This document shows, piece after piece, positions 8,522 through 17,634 of a DNA stretch of 64,000 nt. The stretch is taken from the NCBI RefSeq assembly GCF_000470655.1, contig NC_021921.1:1922001-1986000 (forward strand), given 5' to 3'. A model generated the notes under the pieces. That model worked only from the letters and a program-made list of their open reading frames with translations, was not told the DNA's origin and ran no database searches. How positions within the stretch are numbered: position 1 is the stretch's first letter; each line of letters opens with the position of its first letter. Origin of the DNA: Halorhabdus tiamatea SARL4B. Its GTDB lineage: Archaea > Halobacteriota > Halobacteria > Halobacteriales > Haloarculaceae. A program made the translations under genes and the position numbers.

Positions 8522-9490
8522 TCACCCGTCTTCGAGTCGATAGCCGGTGTTGTCCGGCCCCGTGACGCGGACCGCACCGTCGACGTCGAGATCGGCGAGT
8601 GCGTCTGTGGCTGCTTCCCGAACGCGATCGGCGGTCGCCGTATCTGCGATCGCATAGACCGTCGGCCCCCAGGAGGACTGGCCGACGCCGGAGACGCCCG
8701 AGACGTTCGAGAACGACTCGATCAGCCGACCGGCCGGCGGGCGGTAGACGCCGCCCTGTTCGTCGGCGTACCACGCGCCGTTGAGTCGGCCGAGTCGGGT
8801 GATCGCCTCGCCGAACGTTCGGCGGTCCCCCTCGGCGATCGCGGGCAGGAGCCGCTGGGTCAGAAGCGGGGCGATCTCGTCGGCGATGCCCGGATCGGCC
8901 CGCTCGACGGTCGAGCGCATGCTCGCGTCTTCCGTGCTTCCACTCTGGCCGGCGTCGGCGTCCGGGATGACGAGGACGAACCGCCAGGAGTCCGGAATGG
9001 GATGACGGGCGATGACTGGTGGTGTCCGCCAGGCCCCCGTTTCCGGCGGACTGTGGGTAAATCGCTCGGTGGGATGGCCGCCGTCGACGACGAAGCCACC
9101 GTCGCGGAACGTCGCGATTCCGACGCCGCTGCGACCGCCGCGGCCGAGATCTGGGGCGAGCTCTCGGACGTCGACCTCGCGGCCGTAGACGTCGGCGATC
9201 CCCACCAGCGACGCGAGCGCGAGTCGCGTCCCGCTGCCCAACCCGGCGTGGCGGTCGAAGCGCTGCTCGACGGTGATCTCGGCCCCCGGAACGTCCAGCG
9301 CCTCGATCGCCCGGCGGGCGTACGGTTCGACGGCCTCGTCCGGGCAGACGAGTTCCTCGGCCCGCTCGACGTCGAGGACGAGCCGCGGTTCGTCGATCGC
9401 CCATCCGATCCCGCCGTAGAGCCGATCGCGGGCGAGCGAGAGGTTCTGGAAGCCGGCGTGGAGTCGTGCCCCGATCGAGACGCGCGTCAT
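8522..9490 (-). CDS. Beta-ribofuranosylaminobenzene 5'-phosphate synthase family protein (GHMP-like)
   Basis: 322 residues. The N-terminus TRVSIGARLHAGFQNLS and the glycine-rich loop DRHAGLGSGTRLALA (about 114-128) match the beta-RFAP synthase branch of the GHMP kinase superfamily. In methanogens this enzyme condenses phosphoribosyl diphosphate with 4-hydroxybenzoate or p-aminobenzoate in the first committed step of methanopterin synthesis. Haloarchaea are thought to use folate-type carriers, so the true product here is uncertain. It is a single gene, convergent with uvrB. Confidence 0.8.
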   Translation of the reverse strand: MTRVSIGARLHAGFQNLSLARDRLYGGIGWAIDEPRLVLDVERAEELVCPDEAVEPYARRAIEALDVPGAEITVEQRFDRHAGLGSGTRLALASLVGIADVYGREVDVRELAPDLGRGGRSGVGIATFRDGGFVVDGGHPTERFTHSPPETGAWRTPPVIARHPIPDSWRFVLVIPDADAGQSGSTEDASMRSTVERADPGIADEIAPLLTQRLLPAIAEGDRRTFGEAITRLGRLNGAWYADEQGGVYRPPAGRLIESFSNVSGVSGVGQSSWGPTVYAIADTATADRVREAATDALADLDVDGAVRVTGPDNTGYRLEDG

Positions 9491-9546
9491 GGGGTGAGAA
9501 TACTGCCAGCGGATCCTTGAAGGCTCCCCTCCAGGGACGAACAGGG

Positions 9547-9582
9547 TTGACCTCCTCTCCGCCCAGAAGGGCGAAGATTCCC
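9547..9582 (+). mobile_element. IS200/IS605-like end hairpin, copy 1
   Basis: TTGACCTCCTC, then an imperfect hairpin around CGCCC-agaa-GGGCG, then AAGATTCCC. From general knowledge this resembles the terminal hairpin of haloarchaeal IS200/IS605 (TnpB-type) elements. It aligns with the second copy at 10808-10846, in the same orientation. No tnpA or tnpB remains recognisable between them. Confidence 0.5.
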
Positions 9583-9631
9583 ACGTTGAGAGTTTCAGGT
9601 TTGCAGGCCGGTCGGTATGACCAGACTCCTG

Positions 9632-9990
9632 GCGTTAACGAGAACTCCGTTCTCGTTCGCACATCAGAAATCAAAGATTTCTGAGGACGGGGCCAAGCCG
9701 CCGTTACTCCTATCCTCGGTATGGGGATTCAGAGTTACCTTGTCTCGGAATCCACAGCCAGCGGCCCGAAGGGGATTCCTTCAGATATGGCGTGGTCCGA
9801 ATCCCGATATTATCCGTTTAATTGGGCGGCGAAGCCGCCTCGGTGTGGTCGTACCTATGTCGTGATTGAATATAAAACTCTGGAAGAGTGTAGTCACATA
9901 GATTGGCTCAGAGTTGTCGGCTTCATCCCCGTCCCCAGAAATCAAAGATTTCTGGTGTGCGAACGAGACGCTTCGCGTCTCGTCAACGCC
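9632..9990. repeat. MITE-like element with about 70-base inverted arms
   Basis: The left arm (9632-9703) and the right arm (about 9914-9990, read on the other strand) share GGCGTT-ACGAGA, TCTCGTTCGCACA, a CAGAAATC hairpin and GGACGGGG followed by AAGCCG. Each arm contains its own small hairpins: CAGAAATC-aaa-GATTTCTG occurs at 9665-9683 and again at 9936-9954. Between them the sequence is AT-richer and non-coding. The arrangement is that of a non-autonomous element, possibly two IS605-type left ends in inverted order. Confidence 0.55.
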
Positions 9991-10057
9991 GTAAACGGCG
10001 AGGCTTTCGCCTCGACAGCCTGTAAGTATTTGTGGGCCACCGACGTTGTCACACGCA

Positions 10058-10810
10058 ATGACGCTCGCCCAGATCCTCGAGGCGATCGGCGACCACGAGA
10101 AGGAACTCGTCGTGTTCAACGACGAGGCCGACGGGTCGATCGTCGACGAGCTTCGCGAGTACTTCCGGACGCAAAACGTCCGTATTCGGGCCGAGACGAC
10201 CGCCTCGGGGAGACCGACGGGCGTCGCCGTCCTCGCCAAACGCAGGACCGTCCTCTCGGTGGTCTCGGTCGCGACCCTCAGGGAGTTACTCGCGGGCGTC
10301 CCGTCCGGGGCGGACGCCATCGGGATCGCGGACGGCGACTACGAACCGATCCTCGGGTATCTCAAGGAGACGACCTTCACCTCCCGCGACACCGAGCAGA
10401 TGCTCTACACCACCCGCGAGATCGAGGACCGTGCGCGACGTGTTCGCGGGGGGACGATCCACGCCGGGTTCCAGCGCCTCTCGCTGGTGGCCGACCAGCA
10501 GCCGATCTACGCCGACCTCGCGGCGCGAGGCGTCGACGTGCACATCTACGGCGTCCCCGACGTGCCCACACCGGAGATCGACGGTGCAGTCCACGCCGTC
10601 GGGAACGACGAGATCGCCGAGACCTGGTTCGTCGTCTTCGACGGCGGTGGCGAGGGCGTCCAGAAGTGTGCCCTCCTCGCGGAAGAGCGGGGCGATGGAA
10701 GCTTCGACGGTGCCTGGACGTACGACCCGACCATCGTCGACAGCATTCTCGAGCACCTCGAAGAAACGTATCTCGCCGCTGATCGGACCCGGCCACAGTC
10801 CGACACGTGA
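10058..10810 (+). CDS. DICT-domain sensory protein
   Basis: About 250 residues. The N-terminal part MTLAQILEAIGDHEKELVVF, followed by a predicted alpha/beta region ending near DGDYEPILGYL, matches the DICT domain, a sensory module found with GGDEF, PAS and bacterio-opsin-activator-type regulators. The C-terminal half (QRLSLVADQQPIYADLAARGVDVHIYG) continues the fold seen in haloarchaeal stand-alone DICT proteins. I chose ATG 10058 over TTG 10046. The TGA stop lies inside an IS605-like end sequence, so the last residues may have been altered by insertion. The signal it senses is unknown. Confidence 0.75.
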   Translation: MTLAQILEAIGDHEKELVVFNDEADGSIVDELREYFRTQNVRIRAETTASGRPTGVAVLAKRRTVLSVVSVATLRELLAGVPSGADAIGIADGDYEPILGYLKETTFTSRDTEQMLYTTREIEDRARRVRGGTIHAGFQRLSLVADQQPIYADLAARGVDVHIYGVPDVPTPEIDGAVHAVGNDEIAETWFVVFDGGGEGVQKCALLAEERGDGSFDGAWTYDPTIVDSILEHLEETYLAADRTRPQSDT

Positions 10811-10846
10811 CATCCTCCGCGCCCTGCAGGGCGGGGCTTTCTCCTT
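10808..10846 (+). mobile_element. IS200/IS605-like end hairpin, copy 2
   Basis: TGACATCCTC, then the hairpin CGCCCTGCAGGGCG, then GGGCTTTCTCC. It matches copy 1 (9547-9582) at most positions and in the same orientation. It overlaps the DICT stop codon. It may also act as a terminator between the convergent DICT and kinase genes, since a T-rich run follows the stem. Confidence 0.5.
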
Positions 10847-10889
10847 GATTTCCGTAATTGATCGCTGGCCGTATTCGATGGTCGCGGAC

Positions 10890-13862
10890 TCACTCCGCGA
10901 CCGGGAGTGTCACGACGAAGACCGAGCCCGTGGGGTCGTTGTCCTCGACCGTGACCGTCCCGCCGTAGCGATCGACCAGCGTCTCGACCAGATAGAGGCC
11001 GAGTCCTGTCCCGGTACTGTCGAGGCCGGTCTCGCCCTGGTCGAAGATGGCGTCCCGACGTTCTTCGGGGATTCCTGGACCGTTGTCGGCGACGCTGACC
11101 GTGACGTGGCCCTCGGCGCGAGCCGTGACGGTGACCTCAGGGACATCGCTATCGTTGTGCTTGACGGCGTTGGTCAGCAGATTCCGGAAGACGGACGCGA
11201 GCATGTCGTCGGCGAGCACCTCGACGTCGGGGAGGGGTTCCTTGACGGTCACGACGGCGCGTTCGTACCGCGAGCGGAGGTCCTCGACCGCTTCGAGGAG
11301 GACCGTCGGGAGGTCGACCGGTGTCGGATCGGCGTCAGACTGGAGCATGATCTCGGTCACGTCGCGTGCCGTCTCGATGATGTCGACAGCACCGCGGGCC
11401 GCTTCTAGGACGGTCTCGGCGTAGTCGCTTTCGGTCCCATCGGCGTCTCGGCGCAGGAGATCCGCGTAGGCGACGACGAGCTGGAGTTCGTTGCGAATGT
11501 CGTGGCGGACGACCTGATTGAGGACTTCGAGGTTGTCCCGCTGGGCCTCGAGTTCCCGCTCGTACTCCATGAGTTCCGTAATGTCCCGGGCGTACCCGAG
11601 AACGGCATCCTCGCCGCTGCCCTGGACTTCGTAGGGGATCTTCGTCGTCTCGAGAATGCGGGTTTCGCCGTCAGCAGTCGTCAGCTCTTCCTCAGGCACG
11701 ACCATCGGCTCACCCGACTCGATCACAGCGAGGTCGTCTTCGCGGAACTGTTCGGCATCCTCGACATCGGGGATGATGGCTGACTCGAGTTTGCCCTCGA
11801 CTTCCGCGGAGGAGAGTCCGTACGCGTCGGCAGTCGTCTCGTTCGCCAACAGAAAGCGACCATCGCGATCCTTGGCGAAAAGCAGGTCCGGCACGAGGTC
11901 GATGACCTGGCGGAGTTGCGCGCGGGCGCGTTCGAGTTCGCGTTCGGCCTCCTTGCGCTGGGTGACGTCCTGGGCGACAGCGACGAACTTCGTCGGGTCG
12001 CCGTCCGCGTCGGTGATCGGTGCGATCGACTGTTCGAGGACGATCCGGTCGCCGTCGGCGTCCCGGTCGATCATCTCCGCACGCCATCGCTGGCCGTCGG
12101 TGATCGTTTCCCAGAGATCCTCGTAGAACGTCTCGTCGTATTCCCCTGAGTTGAGAATGCTCGGGTCGTTCCCGAGAGCCTCGGTCTCTGTGTAGCCGGT
12201 TACCGGCTCGAAAGCGGGATTGACGTACTCGATCGTTCCGTCGACGTCGGTGATGTAGACGGCGTGGGCAGTCTGTTCGACCGCTTGCCGGAACAGCCGG
12301 AGTTGCTGTTCCCGTTGCTTGCGGTCGTCGATGTCCAGGTGGATCCCCACGGCACGGCGTGGCTCGCCGTTCTCGTCCCGTTCGACGACACGGCCGATGT
12401 CCCGAATCCACTTCCAGTCGCCGTCGGCCGTCTTCATCCGGTGTTCGGTGTCATACAGCGGCGTTTCGTCTTCGATGTGGGCCTCGAGGGCCGCTTCGAC
12501 CACCGGCAGGTCATCGGGGTGGACGCGACGTTCCCAGGCATCGAGGTGCGGTTCGATCTCTTCGGTGGAGTGGCCAAGCATCGCGGCCCACTGCTCGTTG
12601 AATTCGACGTCGTCGGTGGTCATGTCCCAGTCCCAGACGCCCAGGTTCGCCCCCTCGACGGCGAGTTCGAGGCGCTCGGAGAGTCGGGACAACTCCCGCT
12701 CTCGTGCCTTCCGGTCGGAAATATCCCGGAACACCCACAGACGCCCATAGCGAGTCCCGTCCGCGCCAACAACTGGCGTCGAATAGCGATCGAACCAGCG
12801 ACCGTCGGTGAGTTCGATCTCGTCTCTGCTCTCGGCGTTGGGCTGGTCGTAGAGGGATTCGACCAGGGTCCGAAACTCGTCGGGATCGGCCGTTTTCTCG
12901 ACTACGTGATCGAGCACGGCTTCGTCGTCCCTGCTTTCGATGAGGTTCTCGGGGATGTCCCAGAGCTCGAGGAGTCGGGAGTTGTACGACACGATCGTCC
13001 GATCGTCGTCGACGACGAGGTGGCCATCGAGTGTGGCTTCACTCTGTGCGTTGTACAGCGCCCGCTCCCGACATAACCGGGCCTCGACAGCGTTCTCCTC
13101 GGAGACATCGGAGAAGACCGTGGCGAACTGGCCCGTCTGCGGAGAGAACACCGAGACGTGAAAGTGTTTGCCCAGCGGTTCGAAGTGAGTCTCGAACTCC
13201 ATCGACTCACCGGTTTCGGCGACCTGGACGTATCGATCGAAGTACGGCGGTTCTTCGACGTCGTAGACGTCGATCGCTCGCCGCCCGATGGCCGCTTCCG
13301 CCGAAATGTCGAGAACCGTCTCGAAGTTCCCATTGACCTCCAGGATCTCGTAGCCGACTGGCTCGCCCCCCTCGTAGACGAGTTGGTGTAACGCCGCCCC
13401 CTCGTTCATCTCCTCGAACAGCGTTCGGTAGCGTCGTTCGGCCCGCTCGACGCGCTCGCCCGCCCGATACCGCTCGACCGCGTTCACGATCCGGTTGGCC
13501 AGCAACCGGTAGTGGTCGGCCCCGGACTCTTTCTGGAGATAATCCGTTACGCCAGCGCCGATCGCGTCGCTGGCGACTGCCTCTGAGCCCTTCCCAGTAT
13601 AGAGAATAAAGGGAAGGTCCGGGTACTCCTCGCGGACTGTTTCGAGGAACTCGATGCCGTCCTGGCCGGGCATGTCGTAGTCAGAGACGACGCAGTCGAC
13701 AGTCTCCTCGGCGAGTTCGTCGAGCCCCTCGCTCGCACTCGCCGCGGTCCCGACCGTGATCCGGTCGTCTTCGCGCTGGAGATACTCGCCGGTGACTGCC
13801 GCGAGGTCCGGTTCGTCGTCGACGTGCAGGACACGAATCTCGTCCGGCCGTTCGACCGCCAT
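10890..13862 (-). CDS. Hybrid-type sensor histidine kinase: receiver plus five PAS domains
   Basis: 990 residues with no membrane segment, so a cytoplasmic sensor. Order: receiver domain about 8-125 (acid pair Asp15-Asp16, phospho-acceptor Asp61 in VVSDYDMP, Lys111 in YLQKES); five PAS/PAC units over about 135-770 (the fourth contains ITDVDGTIEYVNPAFE and the fifth FAKDRDGRFLLANE); HisKA with His787 in VVRHDIRNELQ; and a HATPase with NAVKH, DNGPGIP and GTGLGLYL. ATG 13862 is preferred because the upstream extension has no homology-like features. A receiver at the N-terminus is typical of haloarchaeal kinases fed by other kinases. The partner regulator is not adjacent. Confidence 0.9.
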   Translation of the reverse strand: MAVERPDEIRVLHVDDEPDLAAVTGEYLQREDDRITVGTAASASEGLDELAEETVDCVVSDYDMPGQDGIEFLETVREEYPDLPFILYTGKGSEAVASDAIGAGVTDYLQKESGADHYRLLANRIVNAVERYRAGERVERAERRYRTLFEEMNEGAALHQLVYEGGEPVGYEILEVNGNFETVLDISAEAAIGRRAIDVYDVEEPPYFDRYVQVAETGESMEFETHFEPLGKHFHVSVFSPQTGQFATVFSDVSEENAVEARLCRERALYNAQSEATLDGHLVVDDDRTIVSYNSRLLELWDIPENLIESRDDEAVLDHVVEKTADPDEFRTLVESLYDQPNAESRDEIELTDGRWFDRYSTPVVGADGTRYGRLWVFRDISDRKARERELSRLSERLELAVEGANLGVWDWDMTTDDVEFNEQWAAMLGHSTEEIEPHLDAWERRVHPDDLPVVEAALEAHIEDETPLYDTEHRMKTADGDWKWIRDIGRVVERDENGEPRRAVGIHLDIDDRKQREQQLRLFRQAVEQTAHAVYITDVDGTIEYVNPAFEPVTGYTETEALGNDPSILNSGEYDETFYEDLWETITDGQRWRAEMIDRDADGDRIVLEQSIAPITDADGDPTKFVAVAQDVTQRKEAERELERARAQLRQVIDLVPDLLFAKDRDGRFLLANETTADAYGLSSAEVEGKLESAIIPDVEDAEQFREDDLAVIESGEPMVVPEEELTTADGETRILETTKIPYEVQGSGEDAVLGYARDITELMEYERELEAQRDNLEVLNQVVRHDIRNELQLVVAYADLLRRDADGTESDYAETVLEAARGAVDIIETARDVTEIMLQSDADPTPVDLPTVLLEAVEDLRSRYERAVVTVKEPLPDVEVLADDMLASVFRNLLTNAVKHNDSDVPEVTVTARAEGHVTVSVADNGPGIPEERRDAIFDQGETGLDSTGTGLGLYLVETLVDRYGGTVTVEDNDPTGSVFVVTLPVAE

Positions 13863-14004
13863 ACGGGCCATACGGCGGCCAACCATAGTACCTTTGTGCC
13901 CGGATCGAGCAGCCAGTGCGACTGACGACGGCGGGCGATACCCGAACTCGGAAACAATCGGCCCCACCGGGCCCTTTTTACTCACTCCGGGGCTCCCTTA
14001 GGGC

Positions 14005-15744
14005 ATGTCAAAGGACGACCGGTTCTCCGTCGACAAAGACGAGGACCTGCCGAGTACCGACGTCACCGAGGGGCCAGACAAGGCACCCCACCGGGCGATG
14101 TTCCGCGCGATGGGCTACGACGACGGCGACTTCGAGTCGCCGCTCGTGGGCATCGCCAACCCCGCCGCCGACATCACGCCCTGTAACGTCCATCTCGACG
14201 ACGTGGCCGAGGCGGCCTGGGACGCGACCGACCAGGCGGGCGGGATGCCCGTCGAGTTCGGCACGATCACCATAAGCGACGCCATCTCGATGGGCACCGA
14301 GGGGATGAAGTCCTCGCTCATCTCCCGTGAGGTCATCGCCGACTCCGTCGAACTCGTGGCCTTCGGCGAGCGCGTCGACGGTCTCGTCACGATCGGCGGG
14401 TGTGACAAGAACATGCCCGGGATGATGATGGCGATGATCCGGACGGATCTCCCATCGGTCTTCCTCTATGGCGGGTCGATCATGCCGGGCCAACACGACG
14501 GCCGCGACGTCACCATCGTCCAGGTCTTCGAGGGCGTCGGTGCCTACGCCTCCGGGGACATGGACGCCGACGAACTCGATTCCCTCGAGCGAAACGCCTG
14601 CCCCGGCGCGGGATCCTGTGGCGGGATGTTCACCGCCAACACGATGGCCTCGATCTCGGAAGTCATCGGCCTCGCGCCGCTGGGGAGCGCCTCCCCGCCT
14701 GCCGAAGACGAGTCCCGGTACGACGTCGCCGAGGAGACCGGCGAACTCGTCGTCGAGGTCATCGAGGAGCGCCGTCGCCCGTCGGACATCCTCTCACGGG
14801 AGTCCTTCGAGAACGCCATCGCGCTGCAGACGGCGATCGGCGGCTCGACCAACGCCGTGCTCCACCTGCTGGCGATGGCCGCCGAGGCCGGTGTCGACCT
14901 CTCGATCGAGGACTTCGACGATATCTCTCGGCGGACGCCCAAAATCGCCGACCTCCAGCCCGGCGGCGAGAAGGTGATGAACGACCTCCACGAGATCGGC
15001 GGCGTGCCGGTCGTGCTCCGCAGACTCCTGGAGGCGGACCTCCTGCACGGCGACGCCATGACGATCACCGGCCGGACGCTGGCCGAGGAGATCGAGTATC
15101 TGGAGGAGGTGGGTCGGCTCCCGCCCGAGAGCGAGATCGACGCCGACTTCCTCTACTCGATCGACGAGCCCAAGGAACCCGAGGGCGCGATCAAGATCCT
15201 CACCGGGAACCTCGCGCCCGACGGCGCGGTGCTGAAAGCGACGGGCAACGACGAGTTCCACCACCAGGGCCCGGCCCGGATCTTCGAGGACGAGGAGGCA
15301 GCCATGAAATACGTCCAGGAGGGGTCGATCGAGTCCGGCGACGTGATCGTGATCCGGGGCGAGGGGCCGAAAGGTGGCCCCGGAATGCGGGAGATGCTCG
15401 GCGTCACGGCCGCCGTCGTCGGACAGGGTCACGAGGACGACGTTGCACTCCTCACGGACGGTCGCTTCTCCGGCGGAACGCGGGGACCGATGATCGGTCA
15501 CGTCGCCCCCGAGAGTTTCGTCGGCGGGCCGATCGGAGCCCTGGAGGACGGCGACACCGTCACGGTGGACATTCCCGAGCGGACGCTCGAAGTCGACCTC
15601 AGCGACGACGAGATCGACCGGCGGCTCGACGAGCGCGACGAGCCCGAGCCCGCATACGAGTCGGGCGTCCTCGCGAAGTACGGCCGCGACCTGGACTCGG
15701 CGGCCAACGGCGCGGTGAGCAATCCGGCCGTCAAGCGAGACTGA
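14005..15744 (+). CDS. ilvD: Dihydroxy-acid dehydratase
   Basis: Fe-S dehydratase of valine, leucine and isoleucine synthesis; it converts 2,3-dihydroxy-isovalerate or -methylvalerate to the 2-keto acid. 579 residues, normal for the family. The cluster cysteines are visible: Cys60 in [10 protein letters not shown], Cys133 in GGCDKNMPG and Cys205 in [16 protein letters not shown]. The C-terminal part carries the GGPGMREML and [12 protein letters not shown] signatures. The related sugar-acid dehydratases (Edd type) are less similar in these blocks. It is a single gene whose start lies about 140 bases from the divergent kinase start. Confidence 0.96.
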   Translation: MSKDDRFSVDKDEDLPSTDVTEGPDKAPHRAMFRAMGYDDGDFESPLVGIANPAADITPCNVHLDDVAEAAWDATDQAGGMPVEFGTITISDAISMGTEGMKSSLISREVIADSVELVAFGERVDGLVTIGGCDKNMPGMMMAMIRTDLPSVFLYGGSIMPGQHDGRDVTIVQVFEGVGAYASGDMDADELDSLERNACPGAGSCGGMFTANTMASISEVIGLAPLGSASPPAEDESRYDVAEETGELVVEVIEERRRPSDILSRESFENAIALQTAIGGSTNAVLHLLAMAAEAGVDLSIEDFDDISRRTPKIADLQPGGEKVMNDLHEIGGVPVVLRRLLEADLLHGDAMTITGRTLAEEIEYLEEVGRLPPESEIDADFLYSIDEPKEPEGAIKILTGNLAPDGAVLKATGNDEFHHQGPARIFEDEEAAMKYVQEGSIESGDVIVIRGEGPKGGPGMREMLGVTAAVVGQGHEDDVALLTDGRFSGGTRGPMIGHVAPESFVGGPIGALEDGDTVTVDIPERTLEVDLSDDEIDRRLDERDEPEPAYESGVLAKYGRDLDSAANGAVSNPAVKRD

Positions 15745-15957
15745 GACCATCGGTCGTCCCTCGACGCTGAGGTAATGTCCTGCCCAATCGTCAGTCGGAG
15801 CGAATGAGATTTCGGAGTGTCGCTGTCGATCGACTCCGAGAGAGGCTATGAAACGTCGAAATCCAAGGCGCCAGAACGGGAAAAACAGCCCTATCTGTCC
15901 GTATGCCGCGAAAATCTACTGTTAAAAAATTATATATTTTAGATATCTGAGTTTCAG

Positions 15958-16350
15958 CTAGTACTTTTTTAACGAGACAACATAAGGCAAGTAATTGAAT
16001 AATTTTATTCCAATAGGCAATCCGATAACGGTCAAGCTTACGAGATAAGCTACAGCCGTCAGTATACCACTTGCCCACCAACCAACGAGGACAAAGTAGA
16101 CCCCGCGAATAACGAGACTCGGGGAACTTCCGCTGCTCGCTCCCATTTCAACAGTTTCAAGTTCTTCATCTGATCCAAGTTTCTTCAATGTTAACGTATA
16201 CGGAGCTTTGTTAATCAGTTTAATACCGACTGGCAAGCCGATGATTGTTAAGTTGAGGAGCCAGGCTACTGAAAGAACGATACCGGTCAACCACCACCCT
16301 ACAAAAAGAAACCAAAAGCCGCGGACGACGAATGATGGACTGTCTGACAT
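15958..16350 (-). CDS. YccF-family membrane protein
   Basis: 130 residues with two copies of the YccF module: FWFLFVGWWLTGIVLSVAWL then LTIIGLPVGIKL, repeated as YFVLVGWWASGILTAVAYL then LTVIGLPIGIKL. Four membrane helices are expected. The function of the family is unknown. It lies two bases after the PH-domain gene and is probably co-transcribed with it. The gene is richer in A/T than its surroundings and prefers A/T at third positions, which suggests recent transfer. Confidence 0.8.
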   Translation of the reverse strand: MSDSPSFVVRGFWFLFVGWWLTGIVLSVAWLLNLTIIGLPVGIKLINKAPYTLTLKKLGSDEELETVEMGASSGSSPSLVIRGVYFVLVGWWASGILTAVAYLVSLTVIGLPIGIKLFNYLPYVVSLKKY

Positions 16351-16352
16351 TG

Positions 16353-16835
16353 TTATTCGTATTGCCGCTGTTGTTCACGGACAGTGTTTGTCACTTCTTT
16401 GTATTCAGGGACACCGTGCCAGATTAGTTTGTTGTTCGCGCCAGATTGAAATTCGATAGTACCATGCCCAACTAACCGTTCGAAGATACTTTGTGAAGAT
16501 CCGATACTTCGTATATCAGCGATACGATATTCCATTTCCTCTTTTGAAAGAACGCCGATTTTGCCCTTGATCCGTTCGTCAGTGACGATGTATCTCGACT
16601 GTGCTCGTGAAAACACGACATAGCCAAAGACCAACCCTGCCCCGACAATTCCACCGATTGCAGCGTCTCCGCCGATCCCTGCCAGTAAAACTAGTACAGC
16701 AAGCCCAATTTGTTTCCACCAAAGTGTCCAGCTTGGACGTCTATTTTCGAAGACGGATTCTCCCTCCATTAGGGTTACACCGTCTGTTTCGGCGTGATGT
16801 TCTACTTGTCCACCAGTTGCAGTTTCTCCCGACAT
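16353..16835 (-). CDS. Membrane protein with bacterial PH domain
   Basis: 160 residues: a short acidic N-terminus, a hydrophobic hairpin (about 41-80, IGLAVLVLLAGIGGDAAIGG), then a bPH_2-type domain (SRYIVTDERIKGKIGVLSKE, RIADIRSIGSSQSIFERLVG, GTIEFQSGANN). Such domains sit at the cytoplasmic face of the membrane; a specific role is unknown. It is first in a two-gene unit with the YccF gene and shares its low GC content. Confidence 0.8.
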   Translation of the reverse strand: MSGETATGGQVEHHAETDGVTLMEGESVFENRRPSWTLWWKQIGLAVLVLLAGIGGDAAIGGIVGAGLVFGYVVFSRAQSRYIVTDERIKGKIGVLSKEEMEYRIADIRSIGSSQSIFERLVGHGTIEFQSGANNKLIWHGVPEYKEVTNTVREQQRQYE

Positions 16836-17371
16836 CGGACAAAGTATCGAAGAGAGAACTCAAAAGTGATATTCAGCATTTTCAGGAGGAGAAGATACTC
16901 CAGACTGTATAAGACGGTGGTGCAGAATAGTTCTCAAGGCCTGACTCGGCGAATTTCGATCACCGGAATCGTATAAATCACCCAGATATTCGGAGGGCAA
17001 TATCGGTTCATATCGGGCGGAAGCCTGTCTCACTCAAAATAGAGATCACGCAGCTCAGGGTGTGTGAAGACTTCTACACCACCGCCGACTGTATAAATCA
17101 ATTCAGACACTCAATTTTAAATTTTCATGTGCATTATTTGAAAGTATCCAGCTGTGATTAACGACAGTTCATTCGGAATTGAGCACGTTTCAGACAATCC
17201 TAGCAATATTGATAAGCTCATTCTAACCAAGGGAACCCCAGCATACAGTCTGGATTTCGTTCACGAGCGGGGCGATATAAGGAAAGAAGACCGACTTTCG
17301 TATGCGGAAAATAAAATTCCCATTCCGCGATCGAAGCTTTTAGGTTACAGAAAATACAATAGAGAAACGCA
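16836..17371. other. 535-base low-GC intergenic region
   Basis: No gene can be supported. The sequence is much richer in A/T than the rest of the window and contains three similar TATA-like stretches (TGTATAAG near 16906, CGTATAAATCA near 16970, TGTATAAATCA near 17090). The open frame 17154-17420 starts with GTG, has unlike-haloarchaeal composition and overlaps the next gene, so I left it out. It may be the degraded edge of a transferred segment that includes the YccF and PH genes. Confidence 0.5.
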
Positions 17372-17593
17372 ATGGAAGCCGACGAACTCCAGGAGATGCT
17401 CGAAGCGAACGGTGAACTGATGGTCGCAGTCGCTGACTTCGACCAGCCGCTCGAACTCCACCTTCACGACGCGGAGATCGACGAGGAGTCGGTCCGACTC
17501 GAACTGACGGACGGTGTCCTTACGTTCGAAATCGACGCGGTGACCGGCGCGTGGCAGCACACCCACTCGCTCGCTGATCTCGGCCTCGAGTAG
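17372..17593 (+). CDS. Small acidic haloarchaeal protein of unknown function
   Basis: 73 residues, very acidic and without cysteines. Predicted as one helix (MEADELQEMLEANGELMVAV) followed by beta-strands (LELHLHDAEIDEESVRLEL and VLTFEIDAVTGAWQHTH). The composition returns to normal haloarchaeal codon use, which marks the end of the low-GC pocket. No family recognised. Confidence 0.65.
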   Translation: MEADELQEMLEANGELMVAVADFDQPLELHLHDAEIDEESVRLELTDGVLTFEIDAVTGAWQHTHSLADLGLE

Positions 17594-17634
17594 CGACTGG
17601 AACAGCCAGTCGTCCGAACCCACGACACCACCGC

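Larger units (their letters stand above)
9491..10057. other. 567-base gene-free region made of element remnants
   Basis: Between the beta-RFAP-synthase-like gene and the DICT gene I find no coding sequence, only the end hairpin and inverted-arm element listed separately and short palindromes (GGCGGCGAAGCCGCC near 9829, GACGC-ttc-GCGTC near 9968). The open frames across it (for example 9721-10782) run straight into the DICT gene in another frame and are not credible. Confidence 0.6.

Noticed and set aside
7372-9674. Large minus-strand open frames opposite uvrB and across the beta-RFAP-synthase gene
   Set aside because: Complementary-strand shadows of well-supported genes, arginine-rich with no motifs.
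17154-17420. 88-residue low-GC plus-strand frame
   Set aside because: GTG start, no ribosome-binding site, overlaps the better-supported gene at 17372, and its translation has no recognisable fold.
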